Shown here piece by piece: positions 13,101 through 20,330 of a stretch of 64,000 bases of DNA. Within the stretch, counting starts at the first letter, position 1. Each line of letters opens with the position of its first letter. The DNA is from CAUZIZ01 sp965219005 (GTDB taxonomy: Bacteria > Acidobacteriota > UBA6911 > RPQK01 > JAJDTT01), in NCBI GenBank assembly GCA_965219005.1, contig CBDCMS010000004.1, forward strand, positions 1,178,001-1,242,000. Direction: 5' to 3'. Under the pieces are notes generated by a model. That model was not told where the DNA came from. It saw nothing but the letters and a program-made list of their open reading frames with translations, and searched no databases. A program made the translations under genes and the position numbers.

Positions 13101-16100
13101 GGGCGCTGCGGCCGAGGGTGGTGGGGCCTATGCCTATGATGTCATGCTCACCGCGCGGCCCTCATCCAGTGTCTCGGTGACCCTAGACCCGGACGATCAA
13201 ACGGACCTGGGCAACGGAGCGGGTGTGCCTTCGATCCTTGTATTCGGGCCGACTCAATGGGCAACAGCCCAGAGAGTTACCGTGGTAGCCGTCGACGACG
13301 ATCTGACCGAAGGGGAGCATACTTCGACGATTCGTCATTCATCGCGAAGCAGTGATGCCGACTTCGATCGTGTCTCCATCCCGGTCGTTGTCGTTACCAT
13401 TACCGACGACGACGATGACAAGGTCGATGTAGGTGTCGTTACACTGGTGGACGACAGGAACCCGGAAGAAGGTCAGAAGATCAAGTACTCAATCGCCGTC
13501 ACCAACCACGGTCCGGCGGATGCTTCCGAGGTCATCGTAAGCGATCACTTGCCTGAAGGAGTGACCCTGACCTCGGTCAACCCGTCGCAGGGAAGCTACG
13601 ATGGGTCCGGCCTTTGGGAGGTCGGTAAGCTGATCAGCGGTAAGACCGCCAGCTTGATTCTGGAGGCCGTGGTCGAGAGTGAAACAGAGGGTCGAGAGAT
13701 CCAGAACATTGCGAGCGTGGTATCCGTGCAAGAGGAGGACTCGAACATCAGCAACAACTCGGACAGCATTGATATCGTGGTGGGAGGCAACACGGAAATC
13801 GATCTTTCCGTCACCCAAGAATGCTCTTCCGCTTCGGTGGCGGCCGGTGGAACGCTCGTCTTTACGCTGGAGATTCTGAACCAGAGTAGCTCGGTGGCGA
13901 CCGGAGTGAAGCTTGATGATGCACTGCCCCCGGAGGTAACTCTGGTTTCGGCTATACCCAGTCAGGGAGCCTGCTCCACCGACGGTAAAACGCTGCAGTG
14001 CGAAGTTGGCAAATTGTCCGCCGGCGGCAGAGTTACCATTCAGCTGGTGGTGAAAGTTCTTGCTGACACCCAGGGGACCATTACCAACACTGCAGCGGTC
14101 AAGGGAGGAGAAGAGGATCCAGATCCATCGAACAATGCCTCCTCGGCCGACGCTGAGGTGGATGAAGACAGTGATTCCGATGGGGTCACCAACCCGGTGG
14201 AGGAGGCAGCGCCCCGGGGTGGTGACGCCAACGCCGACGGAGTTGCCGACAGCCAACAGCGCCACGTCGTCTCTCTGCGCAATGCGGCCGATGGAACCTA
14301 CGTGACGCTGGTCTCTCCAGAGGGGACCTTCTTCAGGGATACGATGAGCCTGGGGCTCGATGACAGCGGAGTGCTGGGAGCTACCTCCACGGCTTTGCCG
14401 GCTAATGTCCAACTACCTCTGGGCCTGTTTGACTTCACGCTGCGCGGCATCGCTACAGGAAGTGCGGTCGAGATCGAGCTGCTGGTTCACTCAGAGACAG
14501 CGACCAACGGCTATTACAAACTGGGACCCACCCCGGAAAGCAGTCGCACCCACTGGTACGCCTTCAACTTCGACGGGGACACCGGTGCCGAGGTCGATGG
14601 CGACTCAATCGTTCTCCACTTCGTTGATGGTGAACTGGGCGATGATGACTTGAGTGCCGACGGGCAGATCCAAGACGCAGGGGGCCCCGTCCTCTTGACC
14701 CACTCCGACGTCTCCCTTCTAGCCACAGGATTTGGCCACCCGGCACAGGTGGGTGAGCGCTTGACCTGCAGCTTTACAGTTGCCAACTTCGGTCCTGCGC
14801 CAGCCCAGGGGGTTGTGCTACGGAACTGGCTGGACCAGGGACTGAGCTTCTCGGGTTCCAGCCTGTCGGAGAGCGCCTGCCGTGGGTCCGGCGACGGCTT
14901 CGAGTGCCGGCTGGACAACCTCGCCCCCGGTGACTCGATCAGCCTGGAGATTGAGCTCGAAGTCACCGAGATCGGAACCTTGACTCACGTGGCCGAGGTG
15001 AGTGCCGTCGAGCCGGATCCCAACCCGTCCAACAACCGGATCGAGCTGGAAGCACAGATTATAGCTCCCTTGATCATTCCCGCATCGGTGGATCTGGGGA
15101 ATCGATTCTTCGAAAACACCTATGTGGGTGTGGCCCTGATGAATCCGCAACCCCACGTCAACCCGGTCAGCGTCGAGCTTCGCGACGCTCAGGGAGTCCC
15201 ACTCCAGAGCGGAGGTTTCGGAAACTCGCTTCCGACCCTGGGACAGAACGCCCTGCGAACGGAGCAGATTGTTGATTTGCATCAGGAAGTGGCTGCTCTG
15301 ATTGCCCAGGGTGAGCAGGGCAATCTCCAAGGCTTCTTCATGTTGGGTGACTACCCAATGCAAAAGCTCGATGGTCTGGGAGGCCAGCTGGAAAGATCCG
15401 CAGAACTGTACTTTTCTTCGGTGGTTCAAGGCAGCGAAGCAGCGACCCTCTTCTTCCTGTTCAACCCGTCCAGGGAGGAGAGTTCAGGGGCGAGTTTCAG
15501 ACTATTCGATGCCTCGGGATATCTGCTTGATGAGACTTCGCTGCTGATTGCTCCATCGGGTTCGGTTCTGGGCGACTTGGAAGAGATCCTGGGCTGGGAA
15601 GTGAGGGTCAGCAATGGCTATGTCGAGATCACGGCCGACCTTCCGCTCCGGGGTGCCGCCTTCAGGGGTGATTCGGAGACGATTTCCGCTCTTCCGGGAA
15701 GAGCAGGCCCGCCGCTCAGGAAGCTGATAGCGCCTCACTTCTTCTTTAGTGCCGATGGCGATGACACCGAGATCCATTTGTTGAACGTCGACCCTGGCGA
15801 AGCCACCGTTACGCTCACGGTTGTGAGTGACAGCGGGGGGCTGCTGGCCACCCATGAGTTGGTTCTCGATCCTGGACAGCTTCGGGTGGAGAGTGTCCGG
15901 AAACTGGTCGAGGCCCTCTCTCCCGTAGCGCCAGAACGAGCAAGCGGCTACCTTCTGCTGGACGTGACGCCTAACGATGTACGGCAGGTTTTGAAGAAGG
16001 GTGCACGTTTGATCGGAAGTGTGAGCTTCAACCTCGGGGGCGGCAGGGTTCGATCCAGCTTGCCTTTGGTCGAAACAGGTAGAACCGAGACCCTCTACCT

Positions 16101-16416
16101 TCAGGTGTCCCAGTCAAGCGAGCTCGAGATGTTCACCGGATTCGCCATCCTCAATATCGGTGAAGAAAGTAGCCGGGTAACGGTGCAGGCATTCGACGAA
16201 GATGGAGCCAAAACGGTCGAAATAGAATTCGATGTGGATCCGGGCCAGCGTACGGTTGGGCTGCTCGACGATCACGTTTTCTTCGGTCCAGAGTTCAAGC
16301 AGGTCAAGGGTCACGTCAAGGTGCTGAGTACCCATCCGGTCGTGACCTTCGCTCTCTTCGGAGATGACCACGGGAGATTCCTGTCCGCCATCGAGGGACA
16401 AGCGCCGCTTCGCTGA
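4153..16416 (+). CDS. Giant Calx-beta-like repeat / DUF11 / choice-of-anchor U-like surface protein, downstream part
   Basis: Same frame as the preceding segment; the nominal GTG start at 4153 is an internal repeat codon (V of VDDD), and the frame is open from 4087. It holds 27 further repeat units up to about 13410. Three zones follow one another: GVSSLTFTPANWNTAQ units (4153-6600), VDQATLTFAPGNWNTPQ units (6600-10400), and strongly diverged single units. Then come two DUF11-like domains (about 13417-13785 and 13795-14160, with the typical NHGPADASEV and SNNSDS motifs), a short Asp-rich thrombospondin-3-like linker (14161-14250, DSDSDGVTNP), a choice-of-anchor U-like domain (14251-14690, with HWYAFNFDG and LHFVDGELGDDDLSADGQI), a third DUF11 (14698-15057), and a C-terminal beta region (15067-16416) seen in long exported proteins. 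No C-terminal membrane helix or sorting motif is visible. Probable role: an extracellular adhesin or stalk; this is inference. Confidence 0.85.
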   Translation: MDDDASGFTVVESSGSTSVDESGTTDTVTVVLDAEPASNVVITTTSGDTGEATVGVSSLTFTPANWNTAQPVTVTGVDDDLDDGDQSTLITLSIDDANSDDSFDPLADQTVNATTVDDDASGFTIVESGGSTSVNESGTTDTFTAVLTAEPATNVVILVSSADSGEATVNVSSLTFTSANWNTAQTVTVTGVDDDLDDGDQSTLITLSIDDANSDDSFDPLADQTVSATTVDDDASGFTVVESSGSTSVNESGTTDSFTVVLTAEPSSNVVILVSSADTGEATVDLSLLTFTPVNWDTAQAVTVTGVDDDLDDGDQSTLITLSIDDANSDDTFDPLSDQTVNATTVDDDASGFTVVESSGSTSVNESGTTDSFTVVLTAEPSSNVVILVSSADTGEATVGVSSLTFTPANWNTAQPVTVTGVDDDLDDGDQSTLITLSIDDANSDDTFDPLSDQTVSATTVDDDASGFTVVESSGSTSVNESGTTDTFTAVLTAEPATNVVILVSSADTGEATVGVSSLTFTPANWNTAQPVTVTGVDDDLDDGDQSTLITLSIDDANSDDSFDPLSDQTVNATTVDDDASGFTVVESSGSTSVNESGTTDSFTVVLTAEPSSNVVILVSSADTGEATVGVSSLTFTPANWNTAQTVTVTGVDDDLDDGDQNTLITLSIDDINSDDTFDPLADQTVSATTVDDDASGFTVVESSGSTSVNEAGTTDSFTVVLTAEPSSNVVILVSSADTGEATVGVSSLTFTPANWNTAQPVTVTGVDDDLDDGDQSTLITLSIDEANSDDSFDPLSDQTVSVTTVDDDVGGFTVVESSGSTSVDESGTTDTFSVVLAAEPASNVVIMVGSADTGEATVDQATLTFVPGSWNTPQVVTVTGVDDDLVDGDQTTLVTLSIDDANSDDTFDPLADQTVSVTTTDDDAAGFTVVEAAGSTSVSESGTTDTFTVVLTAEPASNVVILVSSADTGEATVDQATLTFAPGTWNTPQVVTVTGVDDDLVDGDQSTLVTLSIDDANSDDTFDPLADQTVSVTTTDDDAAGFTVVEAAGSTSVSESGTTDTFTVVLTAEPASNVVILVSSADTGEATVDQATLTFAPGNWNTPQLVTVTGVDDDLVDGDQSTLVTLSVDDANSDDTFDPLADQTVSVTTTDDDAAGFTVLETAGSTSVSESGTTDTLTVVLTAEPASNVVITVGSADTGEATVDQATLTFAPGTWNTPQVVTVTGVDDDLVDGDQSTLITLNVDDANSDDSFDPLADQTVNATTTDDDAAGFTVAETGGSTSVSESGTTDTFTVVLTAEPASSVVILVSSADTGEVTVDQAALTFAPGNWSTPQVVTVTGVDDDLVDGDQTTLVTLSVDDATSDDTFDPLADQTVSVTTTDDDAAGFTVLETAGSTSVSESGTTDTFTVVLTAEPASNVVITVGSADTGEATVDQAALTFAPGNWSTPQVVAVTGVDDDLVDGDQTTLVTLSVDDATSDDTFDPLADQTVSVTTTDDDAAGFTVLETGGSTSVSETGTTDTFTVVLTAEPASSVVILVSSADTGEATVDQSAVTFTPANWNAPQILTVTGIDDDLVDGDQRTLVTLSVDDANSDDDFDPLADQTVSVTTTDDDAAGFTVGETGGSTSVSETGTTDTFTVVLTAEPASNVVILVSSADTGEATVDQSVLTFTPANWNAPQILTVTGIDDDLVDGDQTTLVTLSVDDANSDDSFDPLADQTVSATTTDDDAAGFTVLETAGSTSVSESGTTDTFTVVLTAEPASNVVITVGSADTGEATVDQATLTFAPGNWNTPQVVTVTGVDDDLVDGDQTTLVTQSIDDANSDDAFDPLADQTVSATTTDDDAAGFTVLETAGSTSVSESGTTDTFTVVLTAEPASNVVILVSSADTGEATVDQSAVTFTAANWNAPQILTVTGIDDDLVDGDQSTLVTLSVDDANSDDTFDPLANQTVNVTITDDDAAGFTVAETDGSTSISETGTTDTFSVALAAEPVSNVVVLVVSADTGEATVDQAALTFTPANWNAPQMLTVTGVDDDLVDGDQSTLFTLSIDDTNSDDAFDPVADQSVTVTTTDDDAAGFAVVETSGSTSVNESGTTDTFSVALAAEPTSNVVILLSSADTGEATVGQATLTFTPASWNVAQIVTVTGVDDQIVDGDQNSSISLSIDDASSADSFDSLPDQTVSVSTVDDDNAGFSVVESGGSSEVDESGKKDSFTVQLTRQPLSDVVISVTSGDTSEVTASPASLTFGLGNWQVPQQVQLTGVNDQVADQDKTVQIALSVLDASSDDAWDDLSDQTVSVKNVNDDPAGFIVTQSNGSTRVDESKTTDKVTVALKNEPSSNVVVVVSTSDPGEAEINPGFLTFTPATWDIPQEIVVTGVDDDLLDGSQSSVVTLKIDDANSDDAFDSLPDQSINVTVTDDDEAGFIVTENGGSTEVEESGSTDTFTVVLRVEPGSDVVVAIESEDVTEVRVSPTSLTFTPANWNVTQRVNLVGVDDTLADGDKDTSIYVKVDGSSSDNAFAGVPDQSVTVTTIDDDPAGFRVEESEGFTEAAESGVTDTFSVVLEAQPESDVVLSVTSADSSEVTVNRDSLVFTTENWNVPQQVTVSAVDDDLIDGSKSVWVTVGVNIDSSADPFDALPDQRLQVSSRDNDAAGFSVSESEGSTQTKESEDPDSFTVVLNARPESNVAIKIAHSDQSELAVIPNVLTFTPDNWSVPQQVNVQAVNDDWIDGDKTHQLTLSVDELLSASSFHAAADQVLEVTVLDNDLPGFTTRESNGSTQVDESGSTDPTETSVSPTVLSYGRSNWTEAQVVTVTGVDDEEADGIRTSNVLFSIDDARSHPAFHHLSDKAIQVATTDDDTAGFTVTESGDGTRVEESNGTDVLTVVLNREPGGRVLLRVSSSDLTEVVVNLPFLTFTPANWSQAQSVTVIGVDDDVVDGDKTTLLSIAVDDALSDDLFDPLPAQTVQVTTLDDDQAGVRIASDGSGAAAEGGGAYAYDVMLTARPSSSVSVTLDPDDQTDLGNGAGVPSILVFGPTQWATAQRVTVVAVDDDLTEGEHTSTIRHSSRSSDADFDRVSIPVVVVTITDDDDDKVDVGVVTLVDDRNPEEGQKIKYSIAVTNHGPADASEVIVSDHLPEGVTLTSVNPSQGSYDGSGLWEVGKLISGKTASLILEAVVESETEGREIQNIASVVSVQEEDSNISNNSDSIDIVVGGNTEIDLSVTQECSSASVAAGGTLVFTLEILNQSSSVATGVKLDDALPPEVTLVSAIPSQGACSTDGKTLQCEVGKLSAGGRVTIQLVVKVLADTQGTITNTAAVKGGEEDPDPSNNASSADAEVDEDSDSDGVTNPVEEAAPRGGDANADGVADSQQRHVVSLRNAADGTYVTLVSPEGTFFRDTMSLGLDDSGVLGATSTALPANVQLPLGLFDFTLRGIATGSAVEIELLVHSETATNGYYKLGPTPESSRTHWYAFNFDGDTGAEVDGDSIVLHFVDGELGDDDLSADGQIQDAGGPVLLTHSDVSLLATGFGHPAQVGERLTCSFTVANFGPAPAQGVVLRNWLDQGLSFSGSSLSESACRGSGDGFECRLDNLAPGDSISLEIELEVTEIGTLTHVAEVSAVEPDPNPSNNRIELEAQIIAPLIIPASVDLGNRFFENTYVGVALMNPQPHVNPVSVELRDAQGVPLQSGGFGNSLPTLGQNALRTEQIVDLHQEVAALIAQGEQGNLQGFFMLGDYPMQKLDGLGGQLERSAELYFSSVVQGSEAATLFFLFNPSREESSGASFRLFDASGYLLDETSLLIAPSGSVLGDLEEILGWEVRVSNGYVEITADLPLRGAAFRGDSETISALPGRAGPPLRKLIAPHFFFSADGDDTEIHLLNVDPGEATVTLTVVSDSGGLLATHELVLDPGQLRVESVRKLVEALSPVAPERASGYLLLDVTPNDVRQVLKKGARLIGSVSFNLGGGRVRSSLPLVETGRTETLYLQVSQSSELEMFTGFAILNIGEESSRVTVQAFDEDGAKTVEIEFDVDPGQRTVGLLDDHVFFGPEFKQVKGHVKVLSTHPVVTFALFGDDHGRFLSAIEGQAPLR

Positions 16417-16465
16417 GGGTTATCGCCTTTCTCCATCCAGCGCAGCAAACCAAGTTTCATCCTTA

Positions 16466-16737
16466 GTACACAGGAACGTAAATACGGCAACGTTTGCAGA
16501 TGGGGCTTGTGAGGCGAGGTCAAGGCAGGAGGAGGAAGACGATGCTTGGCCATCTTCGACGACGACCAACGCAGAGATCGTCCACAACCCCCATCTGCCC
16601 TGCGGGTGGCGACGGGACGGGCCGATGGCTTTGTCGCTCCTCCTGGCAATACGCGAGAGTATGGCTTCGTCGTCGCTTCGTGCCCTCGACACCGTCGCGC
16701 TCACCACAAACGTCGCCGTATTTACGTTCCAGTGTAC
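16466..16737. mobile_element. 272-bp MITE-like element with 31-bp terminal inverted repeats
   Basis: The left end (16466-16496, starting GTACACAGGAACGTAAATAC) and the reverse complement of the right end (16707-16737, starting GTACACTGGAACGTAAATAC) agree at 29 of 31 positions. TTA flanks both ends (16463-16465 and 16738-16740), consistent with a short target duplication of TA or TTA. The interior has no convincing gene; open frames crossing it are chance. It lies 47 bp after the stop of the giant repeat gene. No cognate transposase with these ends is in the window. Confidence 0.75.
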
Positions 16738-16754
16738 TTAGCACGGCCACCGGC

Positions 16755-16950
16755 TGCGCCGGATCGTACAGGAAAGAAACTTCTCGCGGTTCCGGAAGGT
16801 CTTGCTGTTGTCCGGCTCTCTCCTCGGTGCTTCGGCTCATCTTGCAGACAAATCAAGTCGTTCGCGGCTCTGTTGCCTGCAGCTGTTTCCGGTACTGTTC
16901 ACTGATCACTTCATCACTGTTCACTATTCAAGTTTCAGCTTAGCCCTGGC
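16755..16950 (+). repeat. Dispersed intergenic repeat, copy A
   Basis: The stretch from about 16833 (GGCTCATCTTGCAGAC...) to 16948 (...AGTTTCAGCTTAGCC) reappears on the minus strand at 40622-40736 with few differences. A weaker match continues outward to a GAAAGAAACTTC segment in both copies. No gene is evident. Together with the MITE it fills the 595-bp gap 16417-17011. Confidence 0.75.
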
Positions 16951-17011
16951 GCCGGATGGTCCTCGGCTTGCGCCTTGCCATCGGAATCGTTCTGTAGGAT
17001 GATTCCGTCTC

Positions 17012-18883
17012 ATGCTCGTCTCACGCGTCCTCCTGGTCGTCGGCCTGCTTTGGCTCTTTTCCCAACCTATCGCTCTGGCCCAGGACTATCGCCATCTCGA
17101 TGAGGAGCACACTCTCAGGGTCTATGCGAATCTGGAAGAGTGGCTGGGTCGGGCAGAGGAGTTACGTACCCGTATTCTCATCAGTGCTGGCCTCTGGCCG
17201 CTGCCGGCACGGACTCCACTCAACGCCAAGTGCTCAGAACCACTGGGCCGCAAAGGGTATACGGTCCAGAACGTATCGCTGGAAACCCATCCTGGATTCT
17301 ATCTGGTAGGGAACCTCTACCGACCGCTGGGACAGCCACAGCCCTACCCTGCAATCCTCTCGCCTCACGGACATTGGAAGAACGGCCGCTTCGAGGATCG
17401 TCCACTTTCATCGGTCCCGGGTCGCGCCATCAACTTCGCTCGCCGTGGGTCGATCGTCTTTTCCTATTCGATGATTGGCTACAACGAGACCAAAGACCTG
17501 TTCCCCCACCGATTTGATGAGCCCCGTCAGCAGTTGTGGGGATTCGGTGCGCTCGGGCTTCAGCTCTGGAACAGTCTGAGAGCCCTGGATTTTCTGGTCT
17601 CGCTTCCCGACGTTGATTCGGATCGAATTGGTCTCACCGGCGCTTCGGGCGGCGGTACCCAGACCTTTCTCCTGGCCGCCGTCGATCAGCGCGTTCGGGT
17701 TGCGGCACCTGTGAACATGATCTCCGCCCACTTTCAGGGGGGCTGCATTTGCGAGAATGCCCCGCTTCTCAGATTGGATGCCAACAATGTCGAAATCGGG
17801 GCCCTCATGGCGCCCCGACCCCTGATGCTGATATCCACGAGCGGTGATTGGACCGCCAAGACGCCGACGGTTGAATTTCCGGCTATCCGGGCGATCTACC
17901 GTCTTTTCGATGCTGAAGACCGGGTTGCCAACGCACACTTTCACTACGAACACAACTACAATCAGGACACCAGGGAAGCGGTCTATGGCTGGTTCTCGCG
18001 CTGGCTGCAGGGAAAGGAACTGAGGGAAGAAGAGCCCTTCCAGGTGGAGCCGGAGGCGGATCTGCAGGTCTCTCTGCCAGTCCCGCCTCTTCCGCTGGCG
18101 GAGCTGTTTGCGAACTTTGTCCTGAAGGCGAAGGGCCAGGTTGATTTGCACCGACCCTCCGGTTGGAGCGGGCTGTCTCGCTTTCGCAAGACCTTCGGAA
18201 CGGCACTCCACCACGCCCTCGCGGCGAGTGTGGATCCTGTCGATCTGAAGCTGCGGGTCCTTGCTCCTGAGTCGAGAACCCGGGCCACTCGAGCCGTCCT
18301 GGTGGTCCATCCTCGGGCTCAGGCCAACGCGGCCGAGGCCCAGGAGCTTGCCGAGGCCTACAGGGAGCAGGGCTGGCTGGCGTTTCTCCTGAATCCCTAC
18401 CCAGAGGGAGAGGAGTTTTTGCCCCCGGAGGCCGTGAAGTATTGGACAACCTACAACCCCACAGTGGCTTCCCAGCGGATCGCTCTGGTTCGGCTGGGAC
18501 TTAAGAAGATCCTCCGGCGGGCCGATGTCCTCAGTGTCGATCTTGTGGGAGTGGGGGAGGCGGGAGCCTGGGCCCTGCTAGGGGAGGCTACAGGGCCAAA
18601 GGTGCGCCGTACCATCGTTGATCTCGAGGGATTCTCCACCGAGTCCGACGACCTTTTCTTGAAAAAGCTCTTCGTCCCATTGCTGCGGCGTGCCGGTGAC
18701 TTCAGAACCGCTACTGCGATGCTCGTCCCGACTGGACTGACCCTCTGCGGCTCGGCAGACGACTCTCTCAAACAGTGGTGTGAAGAAGTATACAAGGCGG
18801 TGGGAGCGGCTGACATGCTTCGCTTCGAGGCCGACAGCGCTGTCAAGGTCGCAGGCGCCTATACTCAGGCCTTGCAGCCGTAA
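17012..18883 (+). CDS. Secreted alpha/beta hydrolase, acetylxylan-esterase-like
   Basis: 623 residues. An N-terminal signal peptide (about residues 1-23, ending ALAQ) predicts export. The central region (about 90-340) reads as an alpha/beta hydrolase of the large planctomycete esterase type: PAILSPHGHW (oxyanion region), then the nucleophile elbow GLTGASGGGTQT, then an Asp region (LMLISTSGDWT) and a His in AHFHYEHNYNQDTRE. About 280 further C-terminal residues form a second, less recognisable hydrolase-like lobe with VLVVHPRAQ. The likely job is de-esterifying acetylated polysaccharide in the periplasm; the substrate is inference. The stop is 15 bp before the Nramp gene, so the two are probably cotranscribed. 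Confidence 0.75.
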   Translation: MLVSRVLLVVGLLWLFSQPIALAQDYRHLDEEHTLRVYANLEEWLGRAEELRTRILISAGLWPLPARTPLNAKCSEPLGRKGYTVQNVSLETHPGFYLVGNLYRPLGQPQPYPAILSPHGHWKNGRFEDRPLSSVPGRAINFARRGSIVFSYSMIGYNETKDLFPHRFDEPRQQLWGFGALGLQLWNSLRALDFLVSLPDVDSDRIGLTGASGGGTQTFLLAAVDQRVRVAAPVNMISAHFQGGCICENAPLLRLDANNVEIGALMAPRPLMLISTSGDWTAKTPTVEFPAIRAIYRLFDAEDRVANAHFHYEHNYNQDTREAVYGWFSRWLQGKELREEEPFQVEPEADLQVSLPVPPLPLAELFANFVLKAKGQVDLHRPSGWSGLSRFRKTFGTALHHALAASVDPVDLKLRVLAPESRTRATRAVLVVHPRAQANAAEAQELAEAYREQGWLAFLLNPYPEGEEFLPPEAVKYWTTYNPTVASQRIALVRLGLKKILRRADVLSVDLVGVGEAGAWALLGEATGPKVRRTIVDLEGFSTESDDLFLKKLFVPLLRRAGDFRTATAMLVPTGLTLCGSADDSLKQWCEEVYKAVGAADMLRFEADSAVKVAGAYTQALQP

Positions 18884-18898
18884 AAGGAAGGTTCTCTG

Positions 18899-20236
18899 AT
18901 GCCGTCTGATCTCGACAAACGCCAGCTGGCGCCGCGGGGATTCTGGCCCGTCCTGAAGCAGCTGGGGCCGGGTCTCATCATCTCCGGCTCAATCGTGGGC
19001 TCCGGAGAGCTGATCGCAACCACCACGCTGGGCGCGAGAGTCGGGTTCGAGGCGCTTTGGCTGATCCTGATCAGCTGTGGCATCAAGGTCATTGTCCAGG
19101 AGGAACTGGGGCGCTACGTCGTCTCCTCGGGGGAGACCACCCTCAGAGGTCTGGACCGGATCCCCGGTCCTCGCTGGCGGGTGTCCTGGGTGGTCTGGGT
19201 CTGGTGGATCATGACCCTGGGCGTGATCATCCAGAGTGGAGGAATCGTCGGAGGCGTGGGGCAGGTGTTCCATCTGGTTTTGCCCCAGCTGAGCGTGGAA
19301 GCCTGGACGGTCGTGGCTGCCGCTATTGTCGCGATCTCGCTGTTTCGCGGGCGTTACAGTCTGGTCGAGGGAGCCTGTACCTTCATGGTGGTCAGTTTCA
19401 CCTTCGTCACCATCGCCTGCGTCGCTCTTCTTTTCTGGACTCCCTATAGAGTGAGCCCGGAACAGATCATCGCCGGACTGAAATTTTCTCTTCCCGAGGG
19501 TGGTTTAGCGATCGCGTTCGCAGCCTTTGGAATCACCGGTGTGGGTGCCACCGAACTGATCATGTATCCCTACTGGTGTCTGGAGAAGGGATATGCCCGC
19601 TTCGTCGGTGAGAAAGACGGCTCGGCCGAGTGGTTGGAGCGGGCCCAGGGATGGATTCGGGTGATGAAGGCCGACGTGCTGATGGCCATGGTGGTCTACA
19701 CGACCGCTACTGTTGCCTTCTACATCCTGGGGGCTGCGGTGCTCTACGGGATGGGAATGATGCCATCGGGCTACGAGATGATCGGCACGCTCTCCAGCAT
19801 GTATACCACGACCTTGGGAAACTGGGCTTTCTATCTTTTTCTGCTGGGAGCCTTTTTCGTCCTCTTCTCCACGCTTTTCGCGGGAGCCGCATCCAACTCT
19901 CGGGTGATTGTCGATTTTCTCCAGCTGGTCGGTCTCGCGAAGATCCAGGGCGAGCGGAGACTCGCGGCCTGGCGTCTGGGTACGGTGATCGTGTTGCTGA
20001 CCCTCTATATAATCCTCCACTCCTGGATCACGCAGCCGGTTTTCATGGTCATCATTGGAGGGGTCGTGCAGGCCTCGATGCTGCCTGTCATTGGCTTCTC
20101 AGCCCTCTACCTCCGCTACAAGCACACGGACCCAGCGGTGCAACCCGGACTCCTGACCGACGTCCTCTTGTGGGTCTGTTCCAGCCTGATGCTGGCCTTC
20201 GCGGTGTACAGCGTGATTACCCGGCTACTAGCGTAG
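18899..20236 (+). CDS. Nramp-family transporter with noncanonical metal-site motif
   Basis: 445 residues, mostly hydrophobic, about 11 membrane segments with the Nramp fold signature GPGLIISGSIVGSGELIATT in TM1. Canonical Mn/Fe transporters carry DPGN in TM1 and an MPH motif in TM6. Here TM1 has GSGE, and the TM6-equivalent stretch reads GATELIMYPYW, so both metal-binding motifs are altered. Such variants form separate Nramp-related clades of uncertain substrate (family knowledge). The preceding gene ends 15 bp upstream, and an intrinsic terminator follows at once. I would not assign manganese transport from sequence alone. Confidence 0.8.
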   Translation: MPSDLDKRQLAPRGFWPVLKQLGPGLIISGSIVGSGELIATTTLGARVGFEALWLILISCGIKVIVQEELGRYVVSSGETTLRGLDRIPGPRWRVSWVVWVWWIMTLGVIIQSGGIVGGVGQVFHLVLPQLSVEAWTVVAAAIVAISLFRGRYSLVEGACTFMVVSFTFVTIACVALLFWTPYRVSPEQIIAGLKFSLPEGGLAIAFAAFGITGVGATELIMYPYWCLEKGYARFVGEKDGSAEWLERAQGWIRVMKADVLMAMVVYTTATVAFYILGAAVLYGMGMMPSGYEMIGTLSSMYTTTLGNWAFYLFLLGAFFVLFSTLFAGAASNSRVIVDFLQLVGLAKIQGERRLAAWRLGTVIVLLTLYIILHSWITQPVFMVIIGGVVQASMLPVIGFSALYLRYKHTDPAVQPGLLTDVLLWVCSSLMLAFAVYSVITRLLA

Positions 20237-20262
20237 CTTTGGCCTCCAGGCCGAAGTTTTTT
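20237..20262 (+). terminator. Intrinsic terminator after Nramp gene
   Basis: An 8-bp stem (CTTTGGCC/GGCCGAAG, one G-T pair) with loop TCCA starts at the base after the stop codon and is followed by six T residues. It ends the esterase-Nramp transcript. Confidence 0.8.
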
Positions 20263-20288
20263 CTTCTTTCGAGCCTGTGGCTCAAGGA

Positions 20289-20314
20289 ACGGCGGCCTGG
20301 AGACCACCGCTACG
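20289..20314 (+). repeat. Short dispersed repeat (half of the 27.1-kb hairpin)
   Basis: ACGGCGGCCTGGAGACCACC followed by GCTACG matches both arms of the large palindrome at 27139-27218. It lies between convergent genes. Confidence 0.7.
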
Positions 20315-20330
20315 ACTTCCGCATCAGCTT

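Larger units (their letters stand above)
1..13410 (+). repeat. Coding tandem repeat, 342/345-bp unit, 39 copies in window
   Basis: I counted 12 units before the TAG and 27 after it. Units 1-12 are almost identical at DNA level, including long silent-site identity. Units around 6900-7590 are near-exact copies of each other. From about 10400 onward each unit is distinct, and one (12481-12720) is shortened by an in-frame deletion. Unit length alternates between 342 and 345 bp through one extra Ser/Gly codon. The array continues beyond the left window edge. Confidence 0.93.

Noticed and set aside
1..13410. CRISPR-like regularity of the tandem array
   Set aside because: Units are 342-345 bp, coding and contiguous without unique spacers, so this is not a CRISPR array.
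16494..16943. Open frames of 60-150 residues in the gap after the giant gene
   Set aside because: They run through MITE inverted repeats and a dispersed repeat, with Arg/Ser-rich low-complexity translations in several frames.
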